Shown one piece after another: positions 18,329 through 27,621 of a DNA stretch of 64,000 bases. A program made the position numbers and the translations under genes. The stretch covers positions 59,558 through 123,557 of the forward strand of contig JAIYDI010000051.1 in NCBI GenBank assembly GCA_027487555.1, given 5' to 3'. The notes beneath the pieces were generated by a model, which was given only the letters and a program-made list of their open reading frames with translations, was not told where the DNA came from and did not search any database. Numbering within the stretch: the stretch's first letter is position 1; each line of letters opens with the position of its first letter. The DNA is from Hyphomicrobiales bacterium (GTDB lineage: Bacteria; Pseudomonadota; Alphaproteobacteria; Rhizobiales; Devosiaceae).

Positions 18329-18964
18329 TCAAGTGGTGAAGACGATCCGCATCAGGTCGGCGGCGTTTCTCGCCCCGAGTTTCTCCATGACGCGCGCCCG
18401 ATGCACCTCCACAGTGCGCGGGGAAATCCCCAGAAGCCGTCCGGCTTCCTTGTTGGATTTGCCGTTGGTGATGTGCTGCAGCACTTCGCGCTCGCGCGGG
18501 GTCAGCTGCTCGAACCCGCGCACCTCGATGCTGCGCCGCCCGTCGGCAACAGGTCCGACCCGGACCTCGCTGCCTAGGGCCGCTCGAACCGCGAGAGCGA
18601 TCCGCTCCTCATCGACCGGCTTGAAGAAGACATCCGTCGCACCGGCCTTCATCGCCAGCACGGCGCCATCGACCTCGGGGTCGTCTTCGATGATGAAGAC
18701 CGGCGTCCCCGGCTTCAGCGCCTTGACCCGGCGCATCAGGTCGAGCCCGCTATCGGCCCCGACCAGCATGTTGACGATGACCACATCCGGGCGACGGCGT
18801 TCGACCCCGGCGATAAAGTCCTTGGCATTCAGCGAAAACACCGTCTGGAACCCCTCCAGACGAAACACGATACTGTATCGCTCGCAAGTCCCTATGTCTG
18901 GGTCGACAATATGAACCAGCTTGTCGCGAAATATGAAAGGCGAATAACTGAAATTCTCGTTCAT
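18329..18964 (-). CDS. FixJ-like response regulator with non-phosphorylatable receiver
   Basis: Regulator of 211 aa built like FixJ: receiver (about 15-130) plus LuxR-type HTH (LTPREREVLQHI, SNKEAGRLLGISPRTVEVHR). The receiver aligns with FixJ without gaps at the key spacing. The phospho-acceptor Asp54 equivalent is Asn65 (VVIVNML), the Thr82 equivalent is Glu93, and the second acidic residue is Pro22; Asp21 and Lys115 remain. Classical Asp phosphorylation is therefore unlikely. The start at 18964 has GGAGG five nt upstream. It lies next to hemA and the flavodoxin with their FixK-type boxes, suggesting but not proving a redox or oxygen role. Confidence 0.85.
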   Translation of the reverse strand: MNENFSYSPFIFRDKLVHIVDPDIGTCERYSIVFRLEGFQTVFSLNAKDFIAGVERRRPDVVIVNMLVGADSGLDLMRRVKALKPGTPVFIIEDDPEVDGAVLAMKAGATDVFFKPVDEERIALAVRAALGSEVRVGPVADGRRSIEVRGFEQLTPREREVLQHITNGKSNKEAGRLLGISPRTVEVHRARVMEKLGARNAADLMRIVFTT

Positions 18965-19318
18965 CGCATCCTCCGGCAGCCCCAAATGCCCGGCACGCGA
19001 CTGCGTGGCCCAAGCTTCGTCGTCGGCGCGAAGACAGTCGGCTTATAATATTTCCGCTTCGTCTTCTGCCATTCACCTTGAATCCGGGATGAGGTGATAC
19101 AGCAGGGCTATCACGCAATAAGTGTTCCCGCCATTCGGAAAAACCACTACGCACCCGCAGCGACACCCGACACAATAGGACGTGGCGCCGCGATCAACAA
19201 AGGACAATCGTCCTATAATCAGCAAATCAAGAGAATGTTTTCATAGACCAATTGGTGACGGGGCGGATCCGCCCCGTCACAAGCAGAAGCGTGGCGCAAA
19301 AATGGCCACGCAGGGCCC
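18965..19318. other. Intergenic region upstream of the FixJ-like gene
   Basis: About 350 bases between mscL and the FixJ-like gene, both minus-strand. It is AT-richer than its surroundings (for example around 19040-19060 and 19195-19250), as expected of a promoter region. No gene is supported. It contains a long palindrome at 19255-19280. Confidence 0.45.
19255..19280 (-). terminator. Putative terminator hairpin after mscL
   Basis: A perfect 26-base palindrome (arms GTGACGGGGCGGA and TCCGCCCCGTCAC) begins 38 bases after the mscL stop. The stem is very stable but no U-tract follows in either direction, so it may be a Rho-independent-like terminator, a 3' stabiliser or another palindrome. Confidence 0.5.
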
Positions 19319-19747
19319 TTAGCCGCGCGCCTTCAGCAGGTCGCGGATTTCGCCGAGCAGCTTCTCCTCGGCAGACGGCGCCGGCGGCGCGGCGGGAGCC
19401 GCGGCTTCCTTGCGCTTCAGTGTGTTCATGCCCTTGACCACGAGGAACAGCACGAAGGCGACGATGGTGAACTTCACCATGGCGTTGATGAACAGCCCGT
19501 AGTTCAGTGTCGCAACGCCGGCTTCCTTTGCTGCCTTGATGGTCAGGAAGGTCGCACCCTCGGGCGGGAACAGCGGAACAAACAGGTTGGAAAAATCGAT
19601 GCCGGCCAGGATGAGGCCGATGATCGGCATGAACACATCGTCGACCAGCGACGAGACGATGGCACCGAACGCGGCACCGATGATGACACCGACGGCCAGG
19701 TCGATGACATTGCCCCGCAAGGCAAAATCACGGAATTCCTTCAGCAT
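19319..19747 (-). CDS. mscL: Large-conductance mechanosensitive channel MscL
   Basis: Inner-membrane emergency channel of 142 aa that opens on hypo-osmotic swelling. The N-terminal amphipathic helix and first membrane segment read [20 protein letters not shown], the family signature, followed by the second membrane segment (about residues 70-95) and a charged C-terminal helix. The start at 19747 follows a GGAAGGGAA stretch; an upstream frame to 19780 adds an unrelated extension. A Pro/Ala-rich linker (about residues 105-125) precedes the last helix. It stands alone, divergent from the hybrid kinase gene. Confidence 0.97.
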   Translation of the reverse strand: MLKEFRDFALRGNVIDLAVGVIIGAAFGAIVSSLVDDVFMPIIGLILAGIDFSNLFVPLFPPEGATFLTIKAAKEAGVATLNYGLFINAMVKFTIVAFVLFLVVKGMNTLKRKEAAAPAAPPAPSAEEKLLGEIRDLLKARG

Positions 19748-19924
19748 TTCTGTTCCCTTCCAGTGTGTGCGCCCCCGCACGCCAGCCCCGCCGGCTGGTT
19801 AACATTTGCTTACTTCGAATTCCGATGCAATGCCACGCCAAAGGCGCCCGCGACTTTTGACTCCCTTGCCCTCGCCCCGGCGCGGGGCAATAGTCCACGA
19901 TCCGAACCAGAGACCAAGGCACGC

Positions 19925-21547
19925 ATGTCGGCCCTTGCCATCATCTCCGAGACCTCGTTCCGGGACGCGGTGGACTTCATTCCGCAAGGCCTTGCCATGT
20001 TTGATCGTGACCTGCGCCTGGTGGCGGCCAACCGCGCCTACGCGGAATCTCTCGGGCTGCCGCGTCATCTCATCGTCGATGCCACGGCCCTCTACGACAT
20101 CGCGCTGTTCCTCGCGCGTCGCGGCGATCTCGGCCCCGGCGACCCGACTTTCCTCGCCGCGCAGCGCGTGCAGACCCTGACGCAATCGCACTCGACGGTA
20201 ACGCAGCGGCAGGGCGCAGGCGGGCAGGTGCTTGAATTCCACTCTTCCCGCCTGCCTGATGGCGGATTGATCATCAGTTTCTCGGATGTTTCCGCCCGGG
20301 TGAATGCTGAAGAGCAGCTGGCGAGCGTCAATCAGTCGCTCGAAGGCCGCGTCGAGGCGCGCACCGCCGACCTGATCCGGCTGAATGCCGAACTCGAGGG
20401 CGCTCGCGCCAAGGCCGATACCGCCAACCGCGACAAGACACGCTTCCTTGCGGCCGCGAGCCACGACCTGCTGCAGCCGCTCAACGCAGCCCGCCTCTAT
20501 ACAGCGACACTGGTTGAGCGCGCCGGTGGCACGGGGCTCGACGACCTTGCCAATTCCATCGAGCAATCGCTGACGGCGGTGGAAGAAATCATGTCGGCGC
20601 TGCTCGATATCTCGCGCATCGATGCGGGCGCGGTGAAGCCGGCAAATGTGCCCTTCCAGCTGCGCGACCTGTTCAAGAAGCTCGAAGTCGAGTTCGCGCC
20701 GCTGGCAAGACGGAAGGACCTGCATTTCGGCGTCATCGACACCACGCTCACCGTGCAGGGCGACCGCGCCTACGTGGCGCGCATCCTGCAGAACCTGGTG
20801 TCGAACGCCATCAAATATACCAAGGCCGGCGGCCGGGTGCTGGTGGGCGCACGCCTGCGCGGCCAGCGGATCAGGATCGACATCATCGATACTGGCATCG
20901 GCTTCAACAAGGACCAGCACGCACTGATCTTTGCCGAATTCTCCCGCCTCGAGCATGGCGCGCGCATGGCGCAGGGCCTTGGCCTCGGCCTATCGATCGT
21001 CAAGCGGCTGGTGACGGCGCTGGGGCTGACGCTCGAACTCGAAAGCCGCGAGGGCGAGGGCTCGCGCTTCTCGCTCTACCTGCCGCTGGTGCGGGTGACG
21101 AAGCCGGCGCCCGAAGGCGCGCCGGCCCCGCGCGAGCCGGCATCGAGCCTGCATGGCCTGCGCATTCTGTGCGTCGACAACGAGCGCGCCATTCTCGACG
21201 CCATGGAAGGGCTGCTGGGCGGCTGGGGCTGCGATGTGCGCTCGGCCCGCTCGCTCAAGGATATCGACAAGGACCGGCTGCTGGTCGGCTGGCTGCCCGA
21301 CCTGGTGCTGATGGACTACCACCTCGACCAGACGTCCGGCCTCGATGCGGTGGAATGGCTGCGCCACAATGTCGGCGGGCACCTGCCGGCTGCGCTTGTG
21401 ACCGCGGACCGCTCGGCCGCGGTGCGGACGCTGGCCGAGGAACGCAACATCGCCGTGGTCACAAAGCCGGTGAAGCCCGCGGGCCTGCGGGCGACGATCA
21501 CCGGGCTCGCGACACAGCGCGGTCCCATGGCCCACAAGGACGATTGA
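19925..21547 (+). CDS. Hybrid PAS histidine kinase-response regulator
   Basis: Soluble hybrid kinase of 540 aa without membrane segments. A PAS domain (about 12-125) starts AVDFIPQGLAMFDRDLRLV. A coiled-coil linker follows, then an HisKA domain with H180 (ASHDLLQPLNA), an HATPase domain with NLVSNAIKYTK, DTGIGF and GLGLGLSIVKRL, and a C-terminal receiver with phospho-acceptor Asp464 (LMDYHLD). The PAS-7/HisKA layout matches kinases paired with NarL-type regulators in alphaproteobacteria. It is convergent with such a regulator, the stops only six bases apart, and that protein is the natural candidate partner. Signal unknown. Confidence 0.92.
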   Translation: MSALAIISETSFRDAVDFIPQGLAMFDRDLRLVAANRAYAESLGLPRHLIVDATALYDIALFLARRGDLGPGDPTFLAAQRVQTLTQSHSTVTQRQGAGGQVLEFHSSRLPDGGLIISFSDVSARVNAEEQLASVNQSLEGRVEARTADLIRLNAELEGARAKADTANRDKTRFLAAASHDLLQPLNAARLYTATLVERAGGTGLDDLANSIEQSLTAVEEIMSALLDISRIDAGAVKPANVPFQLRDLFKKLEVEFAPLARRKDLHFGVIDTTLTVQGDRAYVARILQNLVSNAIKYTKAGGRVLVGARLRGQRIRIDIIDTGIGFNKDQHALIFAEFSRLEHGARMAQGLGLGLSIVKRLVTALGLTLELESREGEGSRFSLYLPLVRVTKPAPEGAPAPREPASSLHGLRILCVDNERAILDAMEGLLGGWGCDVRSARSLKDIDKDRLLVGWLPDLVLMDYHLDQTSGLDAVEWLRHNVGGHLPAALVTADRSAAVRTLAEERNIAVVTKPVKPAGLRATITGLATQRGPMAHKDD

Positions 21548-21553
21548 ACGGCG

Positions 21554-22213
21554 TCAGTCGCCGCCGAGCAGTTCGGCGAACTGGCCTTCCTCGATGCGCG
21601 AGGCCGCGATCACCGCCTGGGTGCGGCTGTCGACATCGAGCTTTTGCAGAATGGCGGAGACATGCGCCTTCACTGTCGCTTCCGAGATGGAGAGTTCATA
21701 GGCGATCTGCTTGTTCATCAGCCCGTCGGACAGCATCATCAAGACACGGATCTGCTGCGGCGTGAGCGTGCCGAGCCGCTTCATCAACGTCGAATGTGCA
21801 TCCTCGACCGGCAATTCCATGCCGTCGGGCACATAGACCTCGCCAGAGAGTACCGTCTCGATGGCGCGGCGGATATCCACCGGCCCCACCGACTTGTGCA
21901 GATAGCCCGAGGCGCCGAGCTCGAAGGCACGGCGGATGACAGCGCCCTCCTCCACGGCGGAGATGATCATCACCGGGACTTCGGGATATTGCGCCCGCAC
22001 CAGCAGAAGGCCGGAGAAACCGCGCGATTGCGGCATATTGAGATCGAGCAGCACCAGATCACAATCGCGGTCGCGCTCAAGGGCCGCCATCAGGGCAGCG
22101 ATGTCGCCCGCCTCCTCCACGAGGATGGAAGCATCGCCGCTCGCCAGCGTCTGGCGCAGCGCCGACCGAAACAACGGGTGATCGTCGACGATGATGATGC
22201 GCCGCGTGGTCAT
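21554..22213 (-). CDS. NarL/LuxR-type response regulator
   Basis: Response regulator of 219 aa with an intact receiver: IIIVDDHPLF acidic pair, phospho-acceptor Asp57 (LLDLNMP) and conserved Lys in YLHKSV. A C-terminal LuxR-type HTH follows (LTPQQIRVLMML, NKQIAYELSISEATVKAHV, LDVDSRTQAV). It resembles the AgmR/CheY-HTH regulators of alphaproteobacteria. The start at 22213 is the ATG directly before the first receiver strand. It is convergent with the hybrid PAS kinase, probably its cognate kinase. Unlike the FixJ-like protein 3 kb away it should be phosphorylatable. Confidence 0.92.
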   Translation of the reverse strand: MTTRRIIIVDDHPLFRSALRQTLASGDASILVEEAGDIAALMAALERDRDCDLVLLDLNMPQSRGFSGLLLVRAQYPEVPVMIISAVEEGAVIRRAFELGASGYLHKSVGPVDIRRAIETVLSGEVYVPDGMELPVEDAHSTLMKRLGTLTPQQIRVLMMLSDGLMNKQIAYELSISEATVKAHVSAILQKLDVDSRTQAVIAASRIEEGQFAELLGGD

Positions 22214-22328
22214 GTTCCAGTCCCTGCCATTCAACCGCTCATATCAGGAGCGTTACGAAGAGAATATCCCACTTAAGGTGACGCTCCGCCACGTGTTCTG
22301 GCCGGTTATTCGCAGATTGCAAGGCCCC

Positions 22329-22343
22329 TTAACCCTATCTTTA
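22329..22343 (+). promoter_or_regulatory. Possible CtrA-like site upstream of the PodJ-like gene
   Basis: TTAACCCTATCTTTA fits the CtrA consensus TTAA-N7-TTAA with one mismatch, about 75 bases before the gene start. In Caulobacter podJ belongs to the cell-cycle-controlled genes. A single near-match could be chance. Confidence 0.3.
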
Positions 22344-22417
22344 CCATGTTTCCCAAAGAGTGCGCCTTGGACCGGAGGATAGTCTCATCCGGCCGATTCA
22401 TGCCACGGGATCGATAG

Positions 22418-25400
22418 ATGGGGCGCGCCACTTCTCAGTACCTGAAAGAGGACCAGGCGTCGCAGCGTGCCGAATGGGGCGAGCTGCGGACGGAACTCGT
22501 CGCGCTGCTCGATCAGGTGGAAGATCAGGTGGCCCGGTCGGGCTCCGGTCTCGACGGTCTCACCGAACGCATGCGCGACCTGCGCCACCAGATTGCAGAG
22601 CCCGAAGCCGACCGCCAGCGCGAACCGGTTCGGCAGCCGCGCCGTTCCGTCGAGCGGTACGCCGAGCCCGAGGACGAAATGGCGCCGCCGCTACGCAACC
22701 CGCGCGAAAACCTCGAGAACGCCATTCAGCAGATCCGCGCGCGACAGTTGGCGCGCGCCGAGGAGCCGCGCCGCGTCGCGGTGGAGACGGGGCCGCGCTT
22801 CGAGGACATGGCACGTTCCGTCGCCGGCATGACCGACCGGCTCGGCAGGCTCGAAGCCGAGCTGCGGACCCAGGCGCGCGGCCAGACCGCAAATGTCAAG
22901 GAAATCGCCGATCAGGTCGGCCAGCTCTCGCAGGTGGTGGAACTGCTGGCGGGCGCCGTCGGTGAAACCGGCCAGGTGAAGCGGCTCGAAGGCCAGATCG
23001 CCTCGCTCGCTCGCCTGATCAGCGACGAACGGCAGGCCGATGCCAATGCGCTCAGCACGCGGCTCGACGAGGTAGCGACCACCGTCGCGGCGCTGGCCCG
23101 CTTTCACACAGACCCAGGCCGCGAGACGGCGCTGGTCGACCGGCTCGACGACCTGTCGGCCACTGTCGCGCGGCTGGTCGATATCCAGCCCGCGCTGGCG
23201 CAGCGCAGTGATACATCCGGCCTCGCCCAGCGGCTTGAAGACGTCACCATGACGGTCGGCCGCCTCGCCGACCTGCAGGTGCAGTTCGCCGAGCGCACCA
23301 ATACGGCGACGCTCGCGACCCGCATCGATGACGTCAATGGCACCATCAGCCGGCTGACCGAGATCCTCGCCGACCCGGCGCGGCGCGCCGAGACCACGGC
23401 CTTCGGCCAGCGCCTCGACGACATGACTGCCTCGGTGGCGCGCATCGCCGATATCCAGGCGCATCTCGCCGACCGTACCGATACGTCGACGCTGGGCCGG
23501 AAGATCGACGACATCGGCACAACAGTGGGCAAGCTGGCCGACCTGCAGATCCAGGTCGCGCAGATCGTCGACAATCCGCGCGATGGCGTGCGCGAAGGTC
23601 TTGGCGCGATCGAAGCCGGCATCCGCAACATCTACGACCGGCTCGATACGCTCGAGCGGAACGTTCCCTCGCAGAGCCTCGACGACATCTCCGACCAGCT
23701 GACACGCATTGCGGCCGCCATCAAGCAGCCGCAGGCGCAGCCGCAGGGCCTGATCGAGCTGATCGACGCGCTCAATACCCGCATCGGTGATGTCGAGGCG
23801 CGGGGACCCGCTCTCGACGGGCTGACCCATGACGTGGATTCGCTGCGAGAGGCGGTCGTCACCGCCTTCGAGCCGCGCTTTGCCGCACTCGAGCAGCGGC
23901 TTTCGGCATTGGCCGAGCGTCCGGTGGAGATCAATACCACGCAGATCGAGGCGCAGGTCCGCCAGCTCGTGGCGCGGATGGACCAGACCGGCGAGCAGTT
24001 GAGCGGGCTGGCCCGGCTCTACCAGGCCCCCGCCGATCCGGTCGAGCCCGACTATGCCCAGCTCGCCGAGGAGATCGCGGCGCGTACGCAGGCCCTTCAG
24101 CGCGACTTGCCCTTGCCCGGGATCACGCCCGATTTCGACGAACTCGAGCGCCGCATCGCCGCGATGATCGAGGCGCAGGTGATGCCCACGCCCACCGATG
24201 CCGACCCATCCGATCGCGCGGCGCTCAAGGCCACCATTGAGGAAGTCAACGACAGGCTGAAGCGGCTCGAAGCCGCGATTGCCGCGCGCTCGCACGAATC
24301 CGCGCCGCTGCCGGTCACGCCGCTGATCGATGTGCAAGAACAGGCCTACACCGCCCCGGTGGCACCCGCGCGCGCACCGGAACCGGCCATCGTCGATGCA
24401 CCAGCTGGGACCGAACTCGAGAGCCCTGCCATGCCGGCGCAGGCGGCCGAACCCGACGCCCTCGATTTCCCCTTTGCCCCAACCCGCGTCGAGGTCTCCG
24501 ACCCGATCGCTCCGCTGCTGCGTAGCCTCGCCGACGAGGACGCGTTCCACAGTGCCGAGCTGCGCTCCGTCGGCCCGCAGGCCCGTGACGCCATGCCGGC
24601 GCATCCCGGCAATGATGCGCCGCTGATCGATGTGCCCTTCGATGCGCCGGTCGCAGCCGAAAAGCCAAAGACCTCGCGCCCGCGCCACCCCGGCCTCGCC
24701 GATGCGGTGCCGGCCTTCGACCCCGCCAAGATCGAGCGTCCTGCCCCGCCGCGGTCGAGCCTGCTCGAGGACCTGCCGATGGCCGAACCGCAGGTGCAGC
24801 CGCAGGCGACCCGCGGCATGTCGGCCGGTGCACCAGCCGCGACCATCAGCGCGCCCGACGAACCCAGCGACCCGATCGCGCGCATAAGGCGCAACGCCCG
24901 CGCCAACGCGGCGAAGAAGCAGACCTCGGTCGGCGGCAATTCGCTGATCGGTCGCGCCTTCGCCCGTCTGCAGGCCGAGGAAGAAGCGCGCGCCACGGGC
25001 GGCGCAGCGCCCCCCATCGCTGCGGAAGTGCCCGCCAAACCCGACCGGACGCGCGACCGCAAGGCCGAGGCGGCAGTCGTGGCCAATTCTAACGTCGAGA
25101 CGGCCGACAAAGCAGAGAAGGCGTCGCTGTTTGCCGGGCTCGTGCCGAAGCGGAAGCTTGCGGGCGACAAGCCGGTTCCGGCAGGCCGTGGAAAGCGCAC
25201 GAAGCTGCCCGAGGCCATGGAACCGAGCGCCGACGCGCCGGCGACGGCGGCACTCCAGCCCGAAGGTGACGCCGGGGCGAAGCCCGAGAGCTTCCTGCTT
25301 CGCCACCGCCGGCCGATCCTCCTGGCCGCCGCGCTCGTCGCCATCGTCTGCCTGCTCGTCAACCTGCTGGGTCAGCAGGTGGGCAGCGCCGAGGCGGACG

Positions 25401-26551
25401 TCGCCGCGACGCCCGCAGCTGAGCCCGCCCCGGCAGCGGAATCCGCCGCCCCCGCGCCCGACAAGCTCAGCGACGCGACGCTCGACCCCGTACCGATGGC
25501 GCAGCAGAAGAACCTGACTGTCACCCAGCCGCGCGTCATCCCAATGGTGGACACTCTCGAAACCGGCGCGATCGGTTCGAGCTTCACCACGCCCATGTCG
25601 AGCCCGGCCATCGCTGCGGCCAACGGCCTTGCCGGGGCGCCTTCGCTCTCCGACCAGGTGCTGCCGCTGACCGCGACGCTCGCCGATCCGGTCAAGGCCG
25701 ACATGCCGCCCGAGGCGCTCGGGCCCACGGATCTGCGTATGGCCGCCGCCAGTGGCGACATGCGTGCCCAGTTCGAAATCGCCGCGATCTACACGGAAGG
25801 CCGCGCCGTGCCCGAGGATCTCGGGCAGGCCGCCATCTGGTACGAGCGCTCGGCAAGCCAGGGGTTCGCGCCGGCGCAGTACCGGCTCGGCTCGATGTAC
25901 GAGCGCGGCCAGGGCGTGCCCAGGGACCTGCAGCAGGCGCGCCTGTGGTACCAGCAGGGCGCCGAATCCGGCAATCGCATGGCCATGCACAATCTCGCGG
26001 CGCTCTATGCGTCGGGCGGGCTCGGCACGCAGCAGTTCGATGCCGCCGCCAAGTGGTTCGAGGAAGCCGCAAGCCGCGGCCTCAAGGATAGCCAGTTCAA
26101 CCTCGGCATGCTCTATGCCCGCGGACTGGGCGTGAGGCAGGACCTGCCGCAATCCTACAAGTGGTTCGGTATCGCCGCCATGCATGGCGACAAGGACGCC
26201 GCCAAGGCGCAGTCCGACATTGCCGCGTCGCTTTCGGCGGACGTGGTGCGCAGCCTCGATTCGGAGATCGCAGGGTGGAAGCCGGTCGAGATCGACCTCG
26301 CGGCGAATTTCGCGCCGATCGGCACCTGGTCAACCAGCTTCAACCCCGGTGCCGCCATTGCCACCAATGACGTGGTGAGGAGCGTGCAGCAGGCGCTTGT
26401 GGCGCTTGGCTACGATGTCGGGACGCCGGACGGTGTCGCGGGCCCCAAGACCGAGATGGCCATCCGGGCCTTCGAGCGTGGCACGGGCATGAGTGAAACC
26501 GGCGCGATCAACCCGCGCCTGCTTGCCGTACTCGGCAGCCAGCCGGTCTGA
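22418..26551 (+). CDS. podJ: PodJ-like polar organising protein (coiled coil, TM, SEL1, peptidoglycan-binding)
   Basis: Scaffold of 1377 aa. A long cytoplasmic coiled-coil half (about 10-620) includes consecutive 30-residue repeats (215-391). An acidic, Pro/Ala-rich disordered stretch follows, then one membrane segment (about 968-985). The periplasmic part has four SEL1-type repeats (about 1103-1270; AIWYERSASQGFAPAQYRLG is typical) and a C-terminal peptidoglycan-binding domain (about 1317-1372). This order is that of Caulobacter/Agrobacterium PodJ, which recruits polarity and division factors at the new pole. The ATG at 22418 has only a weak ribosome-binding site; a slightly different start is possible. 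It appears monocistronic. Confidence 0.85.
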   Translation: MGRATSQYLKEDQASQRAEWGELRTELVALLDQVEDQVARSGSGLDGLTERMRDLRHQIAEPEADRQREPVRQPRRSVERYAEPEDEMAPPLRNPRENLENAIQQIRARQLARAEEPRRVAVETGPRFEDMARSVAGMTDRLGRLEAELRTQARGQTANVKEIADQVGQLSQVVELLAGAVGETGQVKRLEGQIASLARLISDERQADANALSTRLDEVATTVAALARFHTDPGRETALVDRLDDLSATVARLVDIQPALAQRSDTSGLAQRLEDVTMTVGRLADLQVQFAERTNTATLATRIDDVNGTISRLTEILADPARRAETTAFGQRLDDMTASVARIADIQAHLADRTDTSTLGRKIDDIGTTVGKLADLQIQVAQIVDNPRDGVREGLGAIEAGIRNIYDRLDTLERNVPSQSLDDISDQLTRIAAAIKQPQAQPQGLIELIDALNTRIGDVEARGPALDGLTHDVDSLREAVVTAFEPRFAALEQRLSALAERPVEINTTQIEAQVRQLVARMDQTGEQLSGLARLYQAPADPVEPDYAQLAEEIAARTQALQRDLPLPGITPDFDELERRIAAMIEAQVMPTPTDADPSDRAALKATIEEVNDRLKRLEAAIAARSHESAPLPVTPLIDVQEQAYTAPVAPARAPEPAIVDAPAGTELESPAMPAQAAEPDALDFPFAPTRVEVSDPIAPLLRSLADEDAFHSAELRSVGPQARDAMPAHPGNDAPLIDVPFDAPVAAEKPKTSRPRHPGLADAVPAFDPAKIERPAPPRSSLLEDLPMAEPQVQPQATRGMSAGAPAATISAPDEPSDPIARIRRNARANAAKKQTSVGGNSLIGRAFARLQAEEEARATGGAAPPIAAEVPAKPDRTRDRKAEAAVVANSNVETADKAEKASLFAGLVPKRKLAGDKPVPAGRGKRTKLPEAMEPSADAPATAALQPEGDAGAKPESFLLRHRRPILLAAALVAIVCLLVNLLGQQVGSAEADVAATPAAEPAPAAESAAPAPDKLSDATLDPVPMAQQKNLTVTQPRVIPMVDTLETGAIGSSFTTPMSSPAIAAANGLAGAPSLSDQVLPLTATLADPVKADMPPEALGPTDLRMAAASGDMRAQFEIAAIYTEGRAVPEDLGQAAIWYERSASQGFAPAQYRLGSMYERGQGVPRDLQQARLWYQQGAESGNRMAMHNLAALYASGGLGTQQFDAAAKWFEEAASRGLKDSQFNLGMLYARGLGVRQDLPQSYKWFGIAAMHGDKDAAKAQSDIAASLSADVVRSLDSEIAGWKPVEIDLAANFAPIGTWSTSFNPGAAIATNDVVRSVQQALVALGYDVGTPDGVAGPKTEMAIRAFERGTGMSETGAINPRLLAVLGSQPV
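23060..23590 (+). repeat. Six tandem coiled-coil repeats of about 30 residues within the PodJ-like gene
   Basis: Six consecutive units (27, then five of exactly 30 codons) encode [RK][LI][DE][DE]-led heptad-rich segments, for example RLDDLSATVARLVDIQ, RLEDVTMTVGRLADLQ and RLDDMTASVARIADIQ, each closing with a T/S-rich turn. The DNA has diverged, so these are old internal duplications. Confidence 0.85.
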
Positions 26552-26694
26552 CGGCGCAGAGTTTTCCCCGCCTGACGTCGATCTTCAACCAGACCTTCGC
26601 ATTTGGCTGCTAGAGGTCATCGAAGAAGACGTACCGCCATGCCATGCCGCGAAGCGGCGCCAAGGCCGCGCGGCACCAGCGACCGGACGCGCCC

Positions 26695-27621
26695 GTGCAG
26701 ATCTACCTGCCCATCGCCGAACTCTCGATGAACCTGTTCTTCCTCGTGGGGATCGGCGGGGCGGTTGGTTTCCTCTCGGGCCTGTTCGGCGTCGGGGGCG
26801 GTTTCCTCCTGACGCCGCTGCTGATTTTTTCGGGCGTTCCCGCGCCCGTCGCCGTGGCCTCGGTCACCGGGCAGGTCGTCGCGGCCTCCACATCCGGCGC
26901 CCTGAGCTATTATCGGCGCGGCCAGATCGATCTGCATCTCGCGCTCTATCTGGTACTGTCGAGTGTCATCGGCGCGTCGTTGGGCGTCGCGACCTTCCAA
27001 TTGCTGCGCAGCACCGGCCAACTCGAGCTGTTCATCTCGCTCGGCTTCCTGATCCTGCTTGGCTTTGTCGGCACGCTGATGATGGTGGAATCGGTGCGGG
27101 CCATCCTGAAGCGCCGTGCGGGTGTCGTGGTAAGGGACAAGCTGCCCAACCAGCACAACTGGTTTCACGGACTGCCGCTGCGCGTGCGCTTCAAGCGCTC
27201 GCGGCTCTATATCAGCGTCGTGCCGGTGCTCGTCATCGGGCTGTGCATCGGTTTCATCGGCTCGCTGCTCGGCATTGGCGGCGGCTTCATCCTCGTGCCC
27301 GCCCTGGTTTACCTGCTGCGCGTACCGGGCAATATGGTGATTGGCACGTCGCTCTTGCAGGTGGTGGCGATGATGGCGGCAACCACCATCCTGCATGCGG
27401 TGTCGAGCCAGAGCGTCGATATCCTGCTCGCCTTCTGCCTCATGGTCGGCGGCACGGTGGGCGCGCAGTTTGGCGCTTCGGCCGGCAAGTATCTGCGCGG
27501 CGAGCAGCTCCGCGCCCTGCTCGCCATGCTGGTGCTCGGCGTCTCAATCCGCTTCGGTCTCTCGCTGATCCTGGCACCGGCCGACGTCTTTTCCACCGCC
27601 GTGAAGGGGCTCGGTGGATGA
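26695..27621 (+). CDS. TauE/SafE-family sulfite/anion exporter
   Basis: Inner-membrane protein of 308 aa with about eight membrane segments. The duplicated family signature GLFGVGGGFLLTPLLI (first half) and SLLGIGGGFILVPALV (second half) is clear. Members export sulfite, organosulfonates or similar anions. The GTG start at 26695 gives VQIYLPIAELSMNLF, resembling homologue N-termini; an ATG at 26644 adds 17 residues and neither has a strong ribosome-binding site. The stop overlaps the ATG of the TIGR02186-type gene by 4 nt, so the two are coupled and probably work together in the membrane. Confidence 0.9.
   Translation: MQIYLPIAELSMNLFFLVGIGGAVGFLSGLFGVGGGFLLTPLLIFSGVPAPVAVASVTGQVVAASTSGALSYYRRGQIDLHLALYLVLSSVIGASLGVATFQLLRSTGQLELFISLGFLILLGFVGTLMMVESVRAILKRRAGVVVRDKLPNQHNWFHGLPLRVRFKRSRLYISVVPVLVIGLCIGFIGSLLGIGGGFILVPALVYLLRVPGNMVIGTSLLQVVAMMAATTILHAVSSQSVDILLAFCLMVGGTVGAQFGASAGKYLRGEQLRALLAMLVLGVSIRFGLSLILAPADVFSTAVKGLGG

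Noticed and set aside
22691..26185. Very long minus-strand open frame (about 1160 codons)
   Set aside because: It is antisense to the PodJ-like gene, is His/Arg/Gly-rich with no family motifs, and follows from GC-rich codon bias of the true gene.
26493..27617. Long N-terminal extension of the TIGR02186-type protein
   Set aside because: It is an out-of-frame reading of the exporter gene; the signal peptide at 27618 and the ATGA overlap mark the real start.
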